This document shows positions 1-6,279 of a DNA stretch of 62,328 nucleotides, in pieces. The DNA comes from Cupriavidus lacunae (lineage in GTDB: Bacteria > Pseudomonadota > Gammaproteobacteria > Burkholderiales > Burkholderiaceae). The first letter of the stretch is position 1. Every line of letters begins with the position of its first letter. Position numbers and translations under genes: made by a program. Under the pieces are notes generated by a model. That model did not search any database. It was not told the origin of the DNA and saw only the letters and a list, made by a program, of their open reading frames with translations. The DNA is taken from positions 1-62,328 of the forward strand of contig NZ_QKWJ01000041.1 of the NCBI RefSeq assembly GCF_003353055.1. Reading direction: 5' to 3'.

Positions 1-29
1 TCGACACCAATGCGAGCAATCGTGTTCAT
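1..29 (-). CDS. IS110-family transposase, first 9 residues only (partial)
   Basis: Read on the minus strand, an ATG at 29-27 opens MNTIARIGV before the window ends. This matches the usual start of IS110-family transposases (M-x-x-I-x-R-I-G-V/I-D), which carry a RuvC-like DEDD domain and a serine-bearing C-terminal domain. A strong ribosome binding site (AAGGAGGG, about 5 bases upstream on the minus strand) supports the start. Only nine full codons are visible, so the family call is an inference from a very short stretch. Everything that would confirm it (DLAK motif, DEDD residues) lies outside the window. Confidence 0.45.
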
Positions 30-344
30 GGTTTCCCTCCTTCTTGGAAGCTGGACACATTGCAAACCATGATGGCACGGAATCGTGCCAGTGGCCTGAA
101 GGCGAGGCTCCTTACCAATTCAAATTGGTGGCCAGCCGCCAGAGGCGACGCGTTTTTTGGTTACTTTTTGTCGCTCGGACAAAAAGTGACTCGCCCCTTC
201 AGGGGCGAAACCCGGACCGTCAATCCATCCACAAACGCCAGCCGCAAGCCCTCAAAACAAACCCCAACAACCAAAAAAAACGGCCGACGCAAACCTGCCG
301 CCGGCCGGGTACGGGGAAACTTTGTAAGCCCAATAGCGCCCAGT
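30..344. other. Non-coding region between putative IS110 transposase and TpsB gene
   Basis: No convincing gene lies here. It holds a perfect 7-bp inverted repeat, TGGCACG-GAAT-CGTGCCA (73-90), then ACCAATT-CA-AATTGGT (114-129), then one copy of an interspersed palindromic repeat. Homology with the other repeat copies begins near 121, so an insertion-sequence end could lie between about 32 and 121. In IS110-group elements the non-coding end upstream of the transposase encodes the bridge RNA; whether one is present cannot be shown from this partial end. Confidence 0.5.
121..210 (+). repeat. Interspersed palindromic repeat, copy A
   Basis: Positions 121-190 are identical over 70 bases to 59842-59911, and inverted with about one mismatch in the shared core to 59292-59352. 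The core contains the hairpin CTTTTTGTC-GCTCG-GACAAAAAG (162-184), followed by the GC-rich stem CGCCCC-TTCA-GGGGCG. Spurious reading frames through it give a WLLFVARTKSD peptide. The hairpin sits 3' of the TpsB gene and could also end its transcription. Confidence 0.85.
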
Positions 345-2012
345 TCAATCAAACTGGTACGAATAAACCATATTGATCCGCGGCGACCGATGACTCGCAT
401 TGGTCGGCTTGTCCCCCACCGGCTGCGCCACCGACAAATCCAGCGTGTAGTAGCGCCGGTCCGAGAAACGCGCCCCAATGGCCACCGACGACAGCCTGCG
501 GTGCGACAGCGACACGCTGTTGGAATACACGCGCGCCAAATCGGCCGACACATAAGGCTGAATCGTGCGCAGGTAGGTCATGTCCGGCAGGAACAGCCGG
601 CTGATTTCCGCCGAAGCGCCCCAGCCCTTGTCGCCCGCCACTTCCCCAGCGGGATAGCCCAGCCCGAAGAAGCGCCCGCCAAAGCTGATCTGCTCGCCCG
701 AGGCCAGCCGGCTGCCGCTGTACTGGCCGGCCGCGGCCACGGTCAGGCCGAAGCCCGCGAGCAGGTCTTTCGATTGCGACAGCAGCAGCCGCGTGCGGAA
801 GAAGCTCAGGTCGTTGGTGTTGTTCTGGCGGTTGGCGCCCAGCGCATCGAAGCCCTTGTACAAGCCCAGCGTGGCGTTGCGGCTTACGCCTTCGCCGCGC
901 TGCGCGTAGGTCAGCTCCGCGGTGGCCACGCGCACATTGGTGCCGAGGGTGACGCGCGTGCCGGTGGCGGTATGGGTATAGCGCTCGAACTGGTCGGCGC
1001 CGTAGAAGCCGCCAGTCACCGTAAGGGAATGCGCGTTGGACAACAGCAGCGGATAGCTCAGCGTGCCGCCGATGCGCTTGGTGTCGTTGACGTAGCGCGG
1101 GTTGAACCCGATCGGCTCCAGCGTGGCGTTCTGCGGCACGCCACGGTAGTGTGACGCATTGAGCCGCGCGATCATGCCCTCGGTGCCGAGCGGCTGCGCG
1201 TAGCTGGCGGCGTAGTACTCCTCGCTGTCGCGGCCCTTGGGGAACAGTGCCGATACCGAGATCTGCTCGCCCAGCGGCGTCAGGCTGTTGGTGGTGGCGG
1301 TGGCGATGGCACGCAGGCCCGGCGACATGTATTCGATGCCGGTGCCGAAGGTGAACGGCTTGCGCTTGACGTCGAGCACCATCTCGCAGGCGCCGTCGGT
1401 GGTGGTCGGCGGCTGCACCGTGGCCGCCACCTGCAGCCCCGGCTGCAGCGCCAGCGCATTGACGTAGTGCTCGAAGCGGTCCTGGCGCAGCGGGCGGTCC
1501 TGCTGCAGCTTCTCGGCGATGGCGCGCAGGCGGCCCTCTGCCGGGCCCGGCTTGCCGGTGACCGTCACCTTGGCCACATAGCCCTCGACCACGGTGATCA
1601 GCACATCGCCGTTGGCAAAATCCTGCGCCGGCACGAAGGCAAACGACAGCGGATAGCCGCGGTCCTTGTACATCTGCGTCACCGTGTTGGCCGCTTCCAG
1701 CAATTGCGCCACCGTGATCTCGCGGTTGGCCAGCGGCGTGAACTGCGCGGCCACCTCCTCGAACGGCAGCGTCTTCGCGCCCTCGATGCGAAAGTGCCGC
1801 GGCATCAGGCGTGCGTTGAGCAAGTCCTGCATGGCCGACTGCGGCCGCTCGACCTGCACGGTCACGCTGCTGTCGGGCCGGGCCGGTGCAATCTTCGGGA
1901 GCGTCTGGGTCGGATCGCCCTGGACCGGGCTGCGCGGATCGGCCAGGACCAGGCCGTGATGGAACGCGCCGACGCCGACCAGCAGCGCGGCAACGCGATG
2001 ACGTGCACGCAT
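345..2012 (-). CDS. TpsB-type outer-membrane transporter (ShlB/FhaC/HecB family), orphan
   Basis: A 555-residue two-partner-secretion transporter: signal peptide (about residues 1-24, ending LVLADP), two POTRA-like periplasmic segments (about 70-205, with the GAKTLPFEEV and GDVLITVVEGYV stretches) and a C-terminal 16-strand-type beta-barrel ending YSYQFD. Family members export one large TpsA protein through the outer membrane. No TpsA gene with a TPS/haemagglutination domain is present; the upstream gene on the same strand is a collagen-like lipoprotein. The barrel L6 loop motif, VRGY in FhaC-type proteins, reads GLGY here (FFGLGYPAGEVAGDKG), so the near-invariant Arg is absent. The start has AGGGG at good spacing. 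The family is clear; the substrate is unknown. Confidence 0.85.
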   Translation of the reverse strand: MRARHRVAALLVGVGAFHHGLVLADPRSPVQGDPTQTLPKIAPARPDSSVTVQVERPQSAMQDLLNARLMPRHFRIEGAKTLPFEEVAAQFTPLANREITVAQLLEAANTVTQMYKDRGYPLSFAFVPAQDFANGDVLITVVEGYVAKVTVTGKPGPAEGRLRAIAEKLQQDRPLRQDRFEHYVNALALQPGLQVAATVQPPTTTDGACEMVLDVKRKPFTFGTGIEYMSPGLRAIATATTNSLTPLGEQISVSALFPKGRDSEEYYAASYAQPLGTEGMIARLNASHYRGVPQNATLEPIGFNPRYVNDTKRIGGTLSYPLLLSNAHSLTVTGGFYGADQFERYTHTATGTRVTLGTNVRVATAELTYAQRGEGVSRNATLGLYKGFDALGANRQNNTNDLSFFRTRLLLSQSKDLLAGFGLTVAAAGQYSGSRLASGEQISFGGRFFGLGYPAGEVAGDKGWGASAEISRLFLPDMTYLRTIQPYVSADLARVYSNSVSLSHRRLSSVAIGARFSDRRYYTLDLSVAQPVGDKPTNASHRSPRINMVYSYQFD

Positions 2013-2149
2013 GGCAATACCCCTGTAAGGAAATACTGCGGCTATTGACGTCGCGTGCCACTGGCGCGGGGATTGCCGCTACCCCCGGGCGCCTGCTGTC
2101 CGATGCTGCCAGCTCAGCGCGTGGCCGCTACGTTGAAATCTGGTGTGCT

Positions 2150-2185
2150 CCGCTGCCAGCGATCAGGCGATCGCCAGGGCAGCGG
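2150..2185 (-). terminator. Hairpin between collagen-like gene and TpsB gene
   Basis: CCGCTGCC (2150-2157) pairs with GGCAGCGG (2178-2185), with a smaller GCGATC/GATCGC stem inside. It lies in the 184-bp gap between two minus-strand genes. There is no U-tract, so it may be an attenuator, a stability element or chance. Confidence 0.3.
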
Positions 2186-2196
2186 TCAAGGCTGGA

Positions 2197-3780
2197 TTAC
2201 TTCTGGCCGAGCGCGCCGGTCAGCCCGCCGAGCAGGCCGCCAACCAGGCCACCGATCGGACCGGTGGTCGAGCCCTTGCCGGTCGTGCTGCCGGCGGTGG
2301 TCGTGGCACCGCCGGTCACGGCGGAGACCACACTGGTGACGGGCGCCAGCGGGCTGGTGGTGCCAGTGCCGGTCGTGGCGCCGGTGACGCCGCCGACCAC
2401 GCCATTCACCACGCCGCCGACCGCAGTGGTGACCGGCGCCAGCGGCGATCCGGTGCTGCCGCCGGTGGCACTGCCAAGGCCGCCTACCGCGCCGCTGACG
2501 AGAGAGGTGACCGGCACCAGCGGCGAACCGGTGCTGCCGCCGGTGGCGCTGCCAAGGCCGCCTGCCGCGCCGCTGACAAGGGAGGTGACCGGCGCCAGCG
2601 GCGTGTTGGCCGTGGCGGAGGTGAGACCGCCGGTGACGGTGCTGACCAGGCTAGTGACAGGCGCCAGCGGCGAACCCGTGCCGCCAGCGCCTGCACCGCC
2701 TCCCAGCCCCCCGGCCAGCGCAGTTACCGGTGCCAGTACCGGGCTCAGCGCGCCCAGGCCGCCGCCGCTGGCGGGGCCGTTCGTCGCGCCGCCGAGCGCG
2801 GCCACGGTCGTGCCGGTGGCGTTCACCACGCCGCCGGCGCCCGAGACCACTGGCGTGTTGGTCTGTTGCAGCTTGCCGCCGGCCGTGCCCAGCGCGCTGC
2901 CCACGGTCGCCAGCAGGCTGTTGATCGGGGCGCCCAGGCCCGTGGCCGCGCCCAGCGTCTGCGTGGCGCCGGTTAGCTGGGAGGTGATCGGCACGATCAG
3001 CTTGCTGGTGGTGGTGGTCACCTGCTCGACCGCGCCGGTCGACAGGACCGTGGTCAGCGTCGCGCCGGTGTTGCTCACCGTGTTGCCGAGCGTATTCACC
3101 ACCGCGCCCAGCGGCGAAGTCAGCGGCGCCAGCGGGGCAAGCTGGCCGGTACCCAGGCCGCTGACCGCCGTGCCGGCGCCGGACACGGCCTTGCCGAGGT
3201 CCGTCACCACATTGCCGGTGCTGGCTACCGTGGTGCCGACCGGGTTGGCCGAGTTGGGCATGCTGCCGAGGCCCGTTTGCAGGCCTGTGGCCAGCGCCCC
3301 CACGGCATCACCGGTGGAGGCCACCACGCCGCCCAGGCTGCTTTGTGTCTGGGCCGGCACCAGCGGCAGGTTGGCGCTGCCAATCTGGTTGCCGAGGTCG
3401 CTGACGGCGCTGCCAGTGTTGCCCAGTACCGTGCCGCCATTGTTGATGACGGCGGCGGTCGGGGTCAGCGCGGCGGGCGTGTCGCCACCGCCATTGTTTC
3501 CGCCGTTATTGCCACCGTTATTGCCGCCGGTGCCACCAGTACCACCCGTGCCGCCGCCGGCCAGGTCGGTGCCGCCGCCTGTGCCACCCGTACCGCCCGT
3601 AGCGCCGCCCGTACCGCTCGTGCCAACGGTATCCGCATTCTTGGTGCCGCCACTGGTTCCGCCATTGGTGCCCGCGGTGTCGCTGGTGCCCAGGGAGGTC
3701 GATCCGTTGCCGCTGGCGCAGCCGCCCAGGGTCAGCAGGGTTGCAAGGAGTGCCGTTGCGGCGAGTTGTTGTTTGCGCAT
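2197..3780 (-). CDS. Collagen-like repeat family surface lipoprotein (paralogue 1)
   Basis: A 527-residue lipoprotein: MRKQQ start, hydrophobic segment and lipobox LGGC, then a long Gly/Thr/Asn-rich linker (TGG and NNGG repeats), a conserved middle region (about 110-330, with LAPLAPLT, STGNVV and VPITSQLTGATQT) and a C-terminal set of GSPLAPVTSLVS repeats. The ATG at 3780 is preferred over 3795 because GAGGGAA lies just upstream. The middle region resembles the bacterial collagen middle domain of the family annotated as collagen-like triple helix repeat proteins, but I see no long uninterrupted Gly-X-Y run, so collagen is a family label. The paralogue at 4518-5714 shares the middle region. 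A sigma-54 promoter match lies 84 bases upstream. The role in adhesion or matrix is inferred. Confidence 0.75.
   Translation of the reverse strand: MRKQQLAATALLATLLTLGGCASGNGSTSLGTSDTAGTNGGTSGGTKNADTVGTSGTGGATGGTGGTGGGTDLAGGGTGGTGGTGGNNGGNNGGNNGGGDTPAALTPTAAVINNGGTVLGNTGSAVSDLGNQIGSANLPLVPAQTQSSLGGVVASTGDAVGALATGLQTGLGSMPNSANPVGTTVASTGNVVTDLGKAVSGAGTAVSGLGTGQLAPLAPLTSPLGAVVNTLGNTVSNTGATLTTVLSTGAVEQVTTTTSKLIVPITSQLTGATQTLGAATGLGAPINSLLATVGSALGTAGGKLQQTNTPVVSGAGGVVNATGTTVAALGGATNGPASGGGLGALSPVLAPVTALAGGLGGGAGAGGTGSPLAPVTSLVSTVTGGLTSATANTPLAPVTSLVSGAAGGLGSATGGSTGSPLVPVTSLVSGAVGGLGSATGGSTGSPLAPVTTAVGGVVNGVVGGVTGATTGTGTTSPLAPVTSVVSAVTGGATTTAGSTTGKGSTTGPIGGLVGGLLGGLTGALGQK
2432..2587. repeat. Two 78-bp tandem repeats inside the lipoprotein gene
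   Basis: Units 2432-2509 and 2510-2587 differ at only a few bases and encode near-identical 26-residue blocks (SPLxPVTSLVSGAxGGLGSA). More diverged units continue on both sides. In-frame tandem units can expand or contract and so vary the protein length. Confidence 0.8.
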
Positions 3781-3863
3781 GATGTGTTCCCTCATTCCCG
3801 TCGTTTAAATCGCTCGGCCGCGCAACGCGTTCGTCTTCTGCGTGCTGCGGTGACGGTTATGGC

Positions 3864-3878
3864 GCAATCGGTATGCCA
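3864..3878 (-). promoter_or_regulatory. Sigma-54 promoter match for lipoprotein paralogue 1
   Basis: On the minus strand the site reads TGGCATACCGATTGC, against the consensus TGGCACG-N4-TTGC. The invariant GG and GC have exactly ten bases between them. Transcription would start near 3852, leaving a leader of about 70 bases before the ATG at 3780. Confidence 0.6.
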
Positions 3879-4012
3879 GCCCGTTGGAGCGCTACCGCAC
3901 AGACCCCGCAAAAGTCGGGTATGCGGCCCGCAAAGCCTTGCGGGATGCGCGCTCCAGGGCCGTGACGGAAAACGCCCCGGGTCGTGCCAGGCGTGGGGGA
4001 AAGGGGGCGGCG

Positions 4013-4031
4013 CGTTACGCGTTACGTAACG
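4013..4031. promoter_or_regulatory. CGTTACG operator or enhancer element 1
   Basis: Two direct CGTTACG copies (4013-4019, 4020-4026), the second forming the perfect 12-bp palindrome CGTTACGTAACG (4020-4031). It sits between the two divergent sigma-54 promoters, about 135 bp from the minus-strand one, a normal distance for an activator enhancer site. The binding protein is unknown. Confidence 0.5.
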
Positions 4032-4176
4032 TGTGTCGTGCGCAGGGAACAAAACAGCGAGGGCGATGGGGGGCGGCGACGGCCGTCCGGACCTGGATAG
4101 CGCGCCATGCCGCAACGTTCCGCAATCGATCGCGGCATGCCGGACTGCTGCCTCGTGTTCCCGTGCTCCGGGAACA

Positions 4177-4194
4177 CGTTACGTAGCACGTAAC
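4177..4194. promoter_or_regulatory. CGTTACG operator or enhancer element 2
   Basis: CGTTACG (4177-4183), a 5-bp spacer, then CGTAAC (4189-4194): the same half-sites as element 1 in inverted order. It lies about 130 bp upstream of the plus-strand sigma-54 promoter and directly follows the 9-bp stem at 4155-4177. Confidence 0.5.
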
Positions 4195-4320
4195 ACGTTT
4201 GTCGCCGGCCGTGACGTTGCACGAGTCCTCTGCGCGGCCACCTCGTTTCGCCCTGCAACCCGCGCCACGCAAGGCACGCAACGCGCCACCCTGTCTGCGC
4301 GCCAGCGCACCTTGCGGTGC

Positions 4321-4336
4321 TGGCACGCACCTTGCC
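4321..4336 (+). promoter_or_regulatory. Perfect sigma-54 promoter for lipoprotein paralogue 2
   Basis: TGGCACGCACCTTGCC matches the sigma-54 consensus TGGCACG-N4-TTGC at every conserved position. Transcription would start near 4347, about 170 bases before the ATG at 4518. Confidence 0.75.
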
Positions 4337-4517
4337 ATTCGTTGTCACGACGCGCCGACGATCCCGCGTTCCACCGTGCCGCAGTGCCTGTTCGTGGCGG
4401 TTGGCCGGAGAGCAAAGAGCGGGACAGCGGCGAGGCTCGTCTGCAATCCCATGCGGCGCACCCAAGCAAAGACAGGACGGCCCGGCAGCGCCTGGCCAAC
4501 CAGACAGGAGAAGAACA

Positions 4518-5714
4518 ATGAAGACCAAACATCCGGCGCAGCATTCCATGACCTCACTGGCCGCGGCCGGCGTGGCCGCCATTGCCTTGTTGATGGCCGG
4601 CTGCTCCTCGAGCGGCGGCGGCAGCGGCGCCAATCCGCAGCCCAGCGGCGGCGGTGCCGACCTGCCGGTTACGCCCCCGCCCCCCGCCACCGTGCAGAGC
4701 ACGTCGACTGGCAAGGTCACCGAGAGCACCGGTAATACCGCGGTGGCGACGGGCAACGCTGTCAGCGAGATCGGCAAGTCCATCCAGGACGCGCCGCTGC
4801 CGCTGCTGCCCGCCCAGGCGCGCCAGGGGGCCGGTGGGGTGGTGGTCAATGCCGGCGAAGCAGTCGGCGCGCTCGGCGCAGGCGTGCGCGACGGCCTCGG
4901 ACGGATGGGCTCGGTCGATAACCCGGTCGGTGTGACCGTGGCCAGCACCGGCAACGTGGTCCGCGAAGTGGGCGACACCGTGGTCAGCGGCGGCTCGCTG
5001 GTGCAGGGCCTGGGTACGGAGAAGCTGGCGCCGCTGGCACCGCTGACCACGCCGGTGGGCGGCCTGGTCCAGAAGGTGGGTGCCGCGGTGCAGGGCGGCG
5101 GCGACAAACTGCAAAGCGTGTTGGGCGACGGCGCCGTCGCGCAGGTCACCAACTCGCTCAGCAAGGTCATCGTGCCGCTGACCAGCAAGGCTACCGACAG
5201 CACGCAGACGGTGGGCGCGGGCACGCGCCTGGGCGAGCCGGCCAACGGGCTGCTCTACAAGGCCGGCAATACGGTGGCCACCGGCGGCAGCATGCTCAGC
5301 AACAGCCAGGCACCGGTGGTTTCGCCGCTGGGCGGCGTGGTGACCGAGGCGGGCAAGGCCGTTGCGGCCGCCGGCGTGCTGCTGCAGGGCAACGGCCAGG
5401 CAGGCGGCAATCCCCTGGGCGGCCTGTTGAACAACGTGCCGCTGGCCAGCACTGGTGTTGGCCAGGGCGCAGACAGCAGCCAGGGCGGCAATCCGCTGGC
5501 GGGCGTGCTGAGCAACCTGCCGTTGGCCAAGACTGGTGGCGGTGAGGGCGGTTCAGCGGGCGGCGGCGCGCTGGGCCCGGTCAGTGCACTGCTGGCGCCG
5601 GTTACGGGCCTGGTCGGCGGCATCAAGAGCGGCGTCGGCGGCACTACGGGTGGTGGCTCCAGCGGCGGTGACAGCAAGCCGCAACTGCCGATTCTCGGGG
5701 GCCTGCTGCACTGA
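4518..5714 (+). CDS. Collagen-like repeat family surface lipoprotein (paralogue 2)
   Basis: A 398-residue lipoprotein: signal sequence with lipobox LMAGC, a short Ser/Gly-rich and Pro-rich linker (GGGSG, PPPP), then the conserved middle region shared with the divergent gene (STGNVV, LAPLAPLTTPVG, KVIVPLTSKATDSTQTVG), and a Gly-rich tail containing two NPL-GVL/GLL-N-LPLA blocks. The ATG at 4518 is chosen because AGGAG (4506-4510) precedes it and the lipobox is then in place; the frame stays open upstream without family signal. It lacks the TGG/NNGG linker of its paralogue. A perfect sigma-54 promoter precedes it. It is probably exported and anchored to the outer membrane; its biological role is not known. 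Confidence 0.75.
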   Translation: MKTKHPAQHSMTSLAAAGVAAIALLMAGCSSSGGGSGANPQPSGGGADLPVTPPPPATVQSTSTGKVTESTGNTAVATGNAVSEIGKSIQDAPLPLLPAQARQGAGGVVVNAGEAVGALGAGVRDGLGRMGSVDNPVGVTVASTGNVVREVGDTVVSGGSLVQGLGTEKLAPLAPLTTPVGGLVQKVGAAVQGGGDKLQSVLGDGAVAQVTNSLSKVIVPLTSKATDSTQTVGAGTRLGEPANGLLYKAGNTVATGGSMLSNSQAPVVSPLGGVVTEAGKAVAAAGVLLQGNGQAGGNPLGGLLNNVPLASTGVGQGADSSQGGNPLAGVLSNLPLAKTGGGEGGSAGGGALGPVSALLAPVTGLVGGIKSGVGGTTGGGSSGGDSKPQLPILGGLLH

Positions 5715-5789
5715 AATGTCTCATCCCTGATAGGTGTTTTCACGGTGCGCTGTCGCTCATCACCCCGTCGCAGCGCATCTTTTTATTCT

Positions 5790-5826
5790 GCCTGGCTTTG
5801 CGGGTGCAATGACCGCAAAGCCAGGC
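5790..5826. repeat. Perfect 14-bp inverted repeat upstream of the Tad operon
   Basis: GCCTGGCTTTGCGG (5790-5803) pairs fully with CCGCAAAGCCAGGC (5813-5826) over a 9-base loop. It lies 75 bp past the lipoprotein stop codon. No U-run follows on the plus strand, so it is not a canonical terminator. The left arm overlaps the sigma-54-like site. Confidence 0.75.
5793..5808 (+). promoter_or_regulatory. Possible sigma-54 promoter for the Tad operon
   Basis: TGGCTTTGCGGGTGCA has the TGGC and TGCA cores with correct GG-N10-GC spacing but departs from consensus between them. Several weaker GG-N10-GC matches occur in the same gap, including one at 5948-5963. Support is mainly contextual: perfect or near-perfect sites nearby and a sigma-54 activator gene at the operon end. 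Confidence 0.3.
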
Positions 5827-5853
5827 TGCAGGCCGGTTTCGCGCTGGCCTGAC

Positions 5854-5866
5854 TGCTCTTTAACAA
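5854..5866 (+). promoter_or_regulatory. boxA antitermination-type element
   Basis: TGCTCTTTAACAA is identical to the boxA of Escherichia coli rRNA leaders, where NusB and NusE (S10) bind the RNA to make RNA polymerase resist Rho. Here it lies about 220 bp before flp with no rRNA gene nearby, and between hairpins at 5790-5826 and 5872-5890. It would be transcribed from the candidate promoter at 5793. Confidence 0.5.
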
Positions 5867-5871
5867 CCTGT

Positions 5872-5890
5872 GACCCGGGCGTGCCGGGTC
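5872..5890. repeat. Hairpin immediately downstream of boxA
   Basis: GACCCGG (5872-5878), loop GCGTG, CCGGGTC (5884-5890). Its place 5 bases after boxA recalls the boxA-boxB order of phage nut sites, but the loop is not a known boxB loop. Confidence 0.5.
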
Positions 5891-5907
5891 GTTTCAAACG
5901 GGCGTTT

Positions 5908-5951
5908 TGACCCCTTTGGGTCATTGCCATCACCCGTAGGAGGGGTATGGT
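5908..5951 (+). promoter_or_regulatory. Inverted repeat and sigma-70-like promoter before flp
   Basis: TGACCC-CTTT-GGGTCA (5908-5923) is a perfect inverted repeat directly abutting TTGCCA (5924-5929); TATGGT follows at 5946-5951 after a 16-base spacer. This could be a housekeeping promoter with an overlapping operator, as an alternative to the sigma-54 site. Both calls rest on motif matching only. Confidence 0.35.
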
Positions 5952-6083
5952 TGAGACATAGCATGTCTTATAAAAAAGCGCAGCAAGCGTGAATAGTCAC
6001 TTAAAGAGCGGGCCACAGAGCACCGTGATAATCGAATGGGGTGGGCGTGATCGCGGCCTTTGATCACATCGGGAGTGTCAATT

Positions 6084-6272
6084 ATGAAACGACTCATTAC
6101 ACGCTTTATTAAGGATGATCGCGGGGCGACGGCTATTGAATATGGGCTGATCGCGGGGCTCGTGGCGCTGACCGTCGCGGTGGGAGCCACCACGCTCGGC
6201 GAAAATGTCAGAGACGGATTTACGAGTCTGGGCCAAAAGGTCACTGTTTGGCTTGGCAAGCCAACGACGTAA
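6084..6272 (+). CDS. flp: Flp-type pilin (major Tad pilus subunit)
   Basis: A 62-residue type IVb prepilin. A short basic leader (MKRLITRFIKDDRG) precedes the Flp signature GATAIEYGLIAG, cut after the Gly by the prepilin peptidase encoded next; the hydrophobic helix continues to about residue 40. The C-terminus is short (LGKPTT). The ATG at 6084 has GGGAG at 6071-6075; the longer frame from 6060 would add residues absent from the family. It is first in a 12-gene pilus operon, as is usual. Mature Flp assembles into bundled adhesive pili for surface attachment and biofilm formation. Confidence 0.93.
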   Translation: MKRLITRFIKDDRGATAIEYGLIAGLVALTVAVGATTLGENVRDGFTSLGQKVTVWLGKPTT

Positions 6273-6279
6273 GACCGAC

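Larger units (their letters stand above)
3781..4517. other. Shared 737-bp regulatory gap of the divergent lipoprotein genes
   Basis: No gene is supported here. The gap carries divergent sigma-54 promoter matches at each end and several inverted repeats between them: CCCGCAA-AGCC-TTGCGGG (3930-3947), the CGTTACG palindromes, and a perfect 9-bp stem GTGTTCCCG-TGCTC-CGGGAACAC (4155-4177). A second, weaker GG-N10-GC match (AGGCACGCAACGCGCC, about 4272-4287) lies upstream of the main plus-strand promoter. Confidence 0.6.
5715..6083 (+). other. Leader and promoter region of the Tad pilus operon
   Basis: A 369-bp non-coding stretch upstream of flp, unusually rich in signals for such a gap: a sigma-54-like site, a 14-bp perfect hairpin, a boxA sequence, a second hairpin, an inverted repeat and a sigma-70-like promoter. 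These are listed separately. An AT-rich patch (CTTATAAAAAAG) lies near 5967-5978. Confidence 0.6.

Noticed and set aside
2340..2700. Tandem repeats as a CRISPR array
   Set aside because: Units are 78 bp, in frame, directly adjacent and without unique spacers; they encode protein repeats.
2143..2976. Long open frames opposite the collagen-like gene and many other genes
   Set aside because: They are antisense or frame-shifted shadows in high-GC coding DNA, with Arg/Ala/Pro-rich composition and no family similarity.
4022..5245. A 407-codon frame antisense to lipoprotein paralogue 2
   Set aside because: It crosses the regulatory gap and mirrors the real gene, which has a lipobox, ribosome binding site and promoter.
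5938..5961. AGGAGG followed by a five-codon ATG...TAG mini-cistron in the flp leader
   Set aside because: The spacing from AGGAGG to the ATG is only about 3 bases, and such short frames are frequent by chance.
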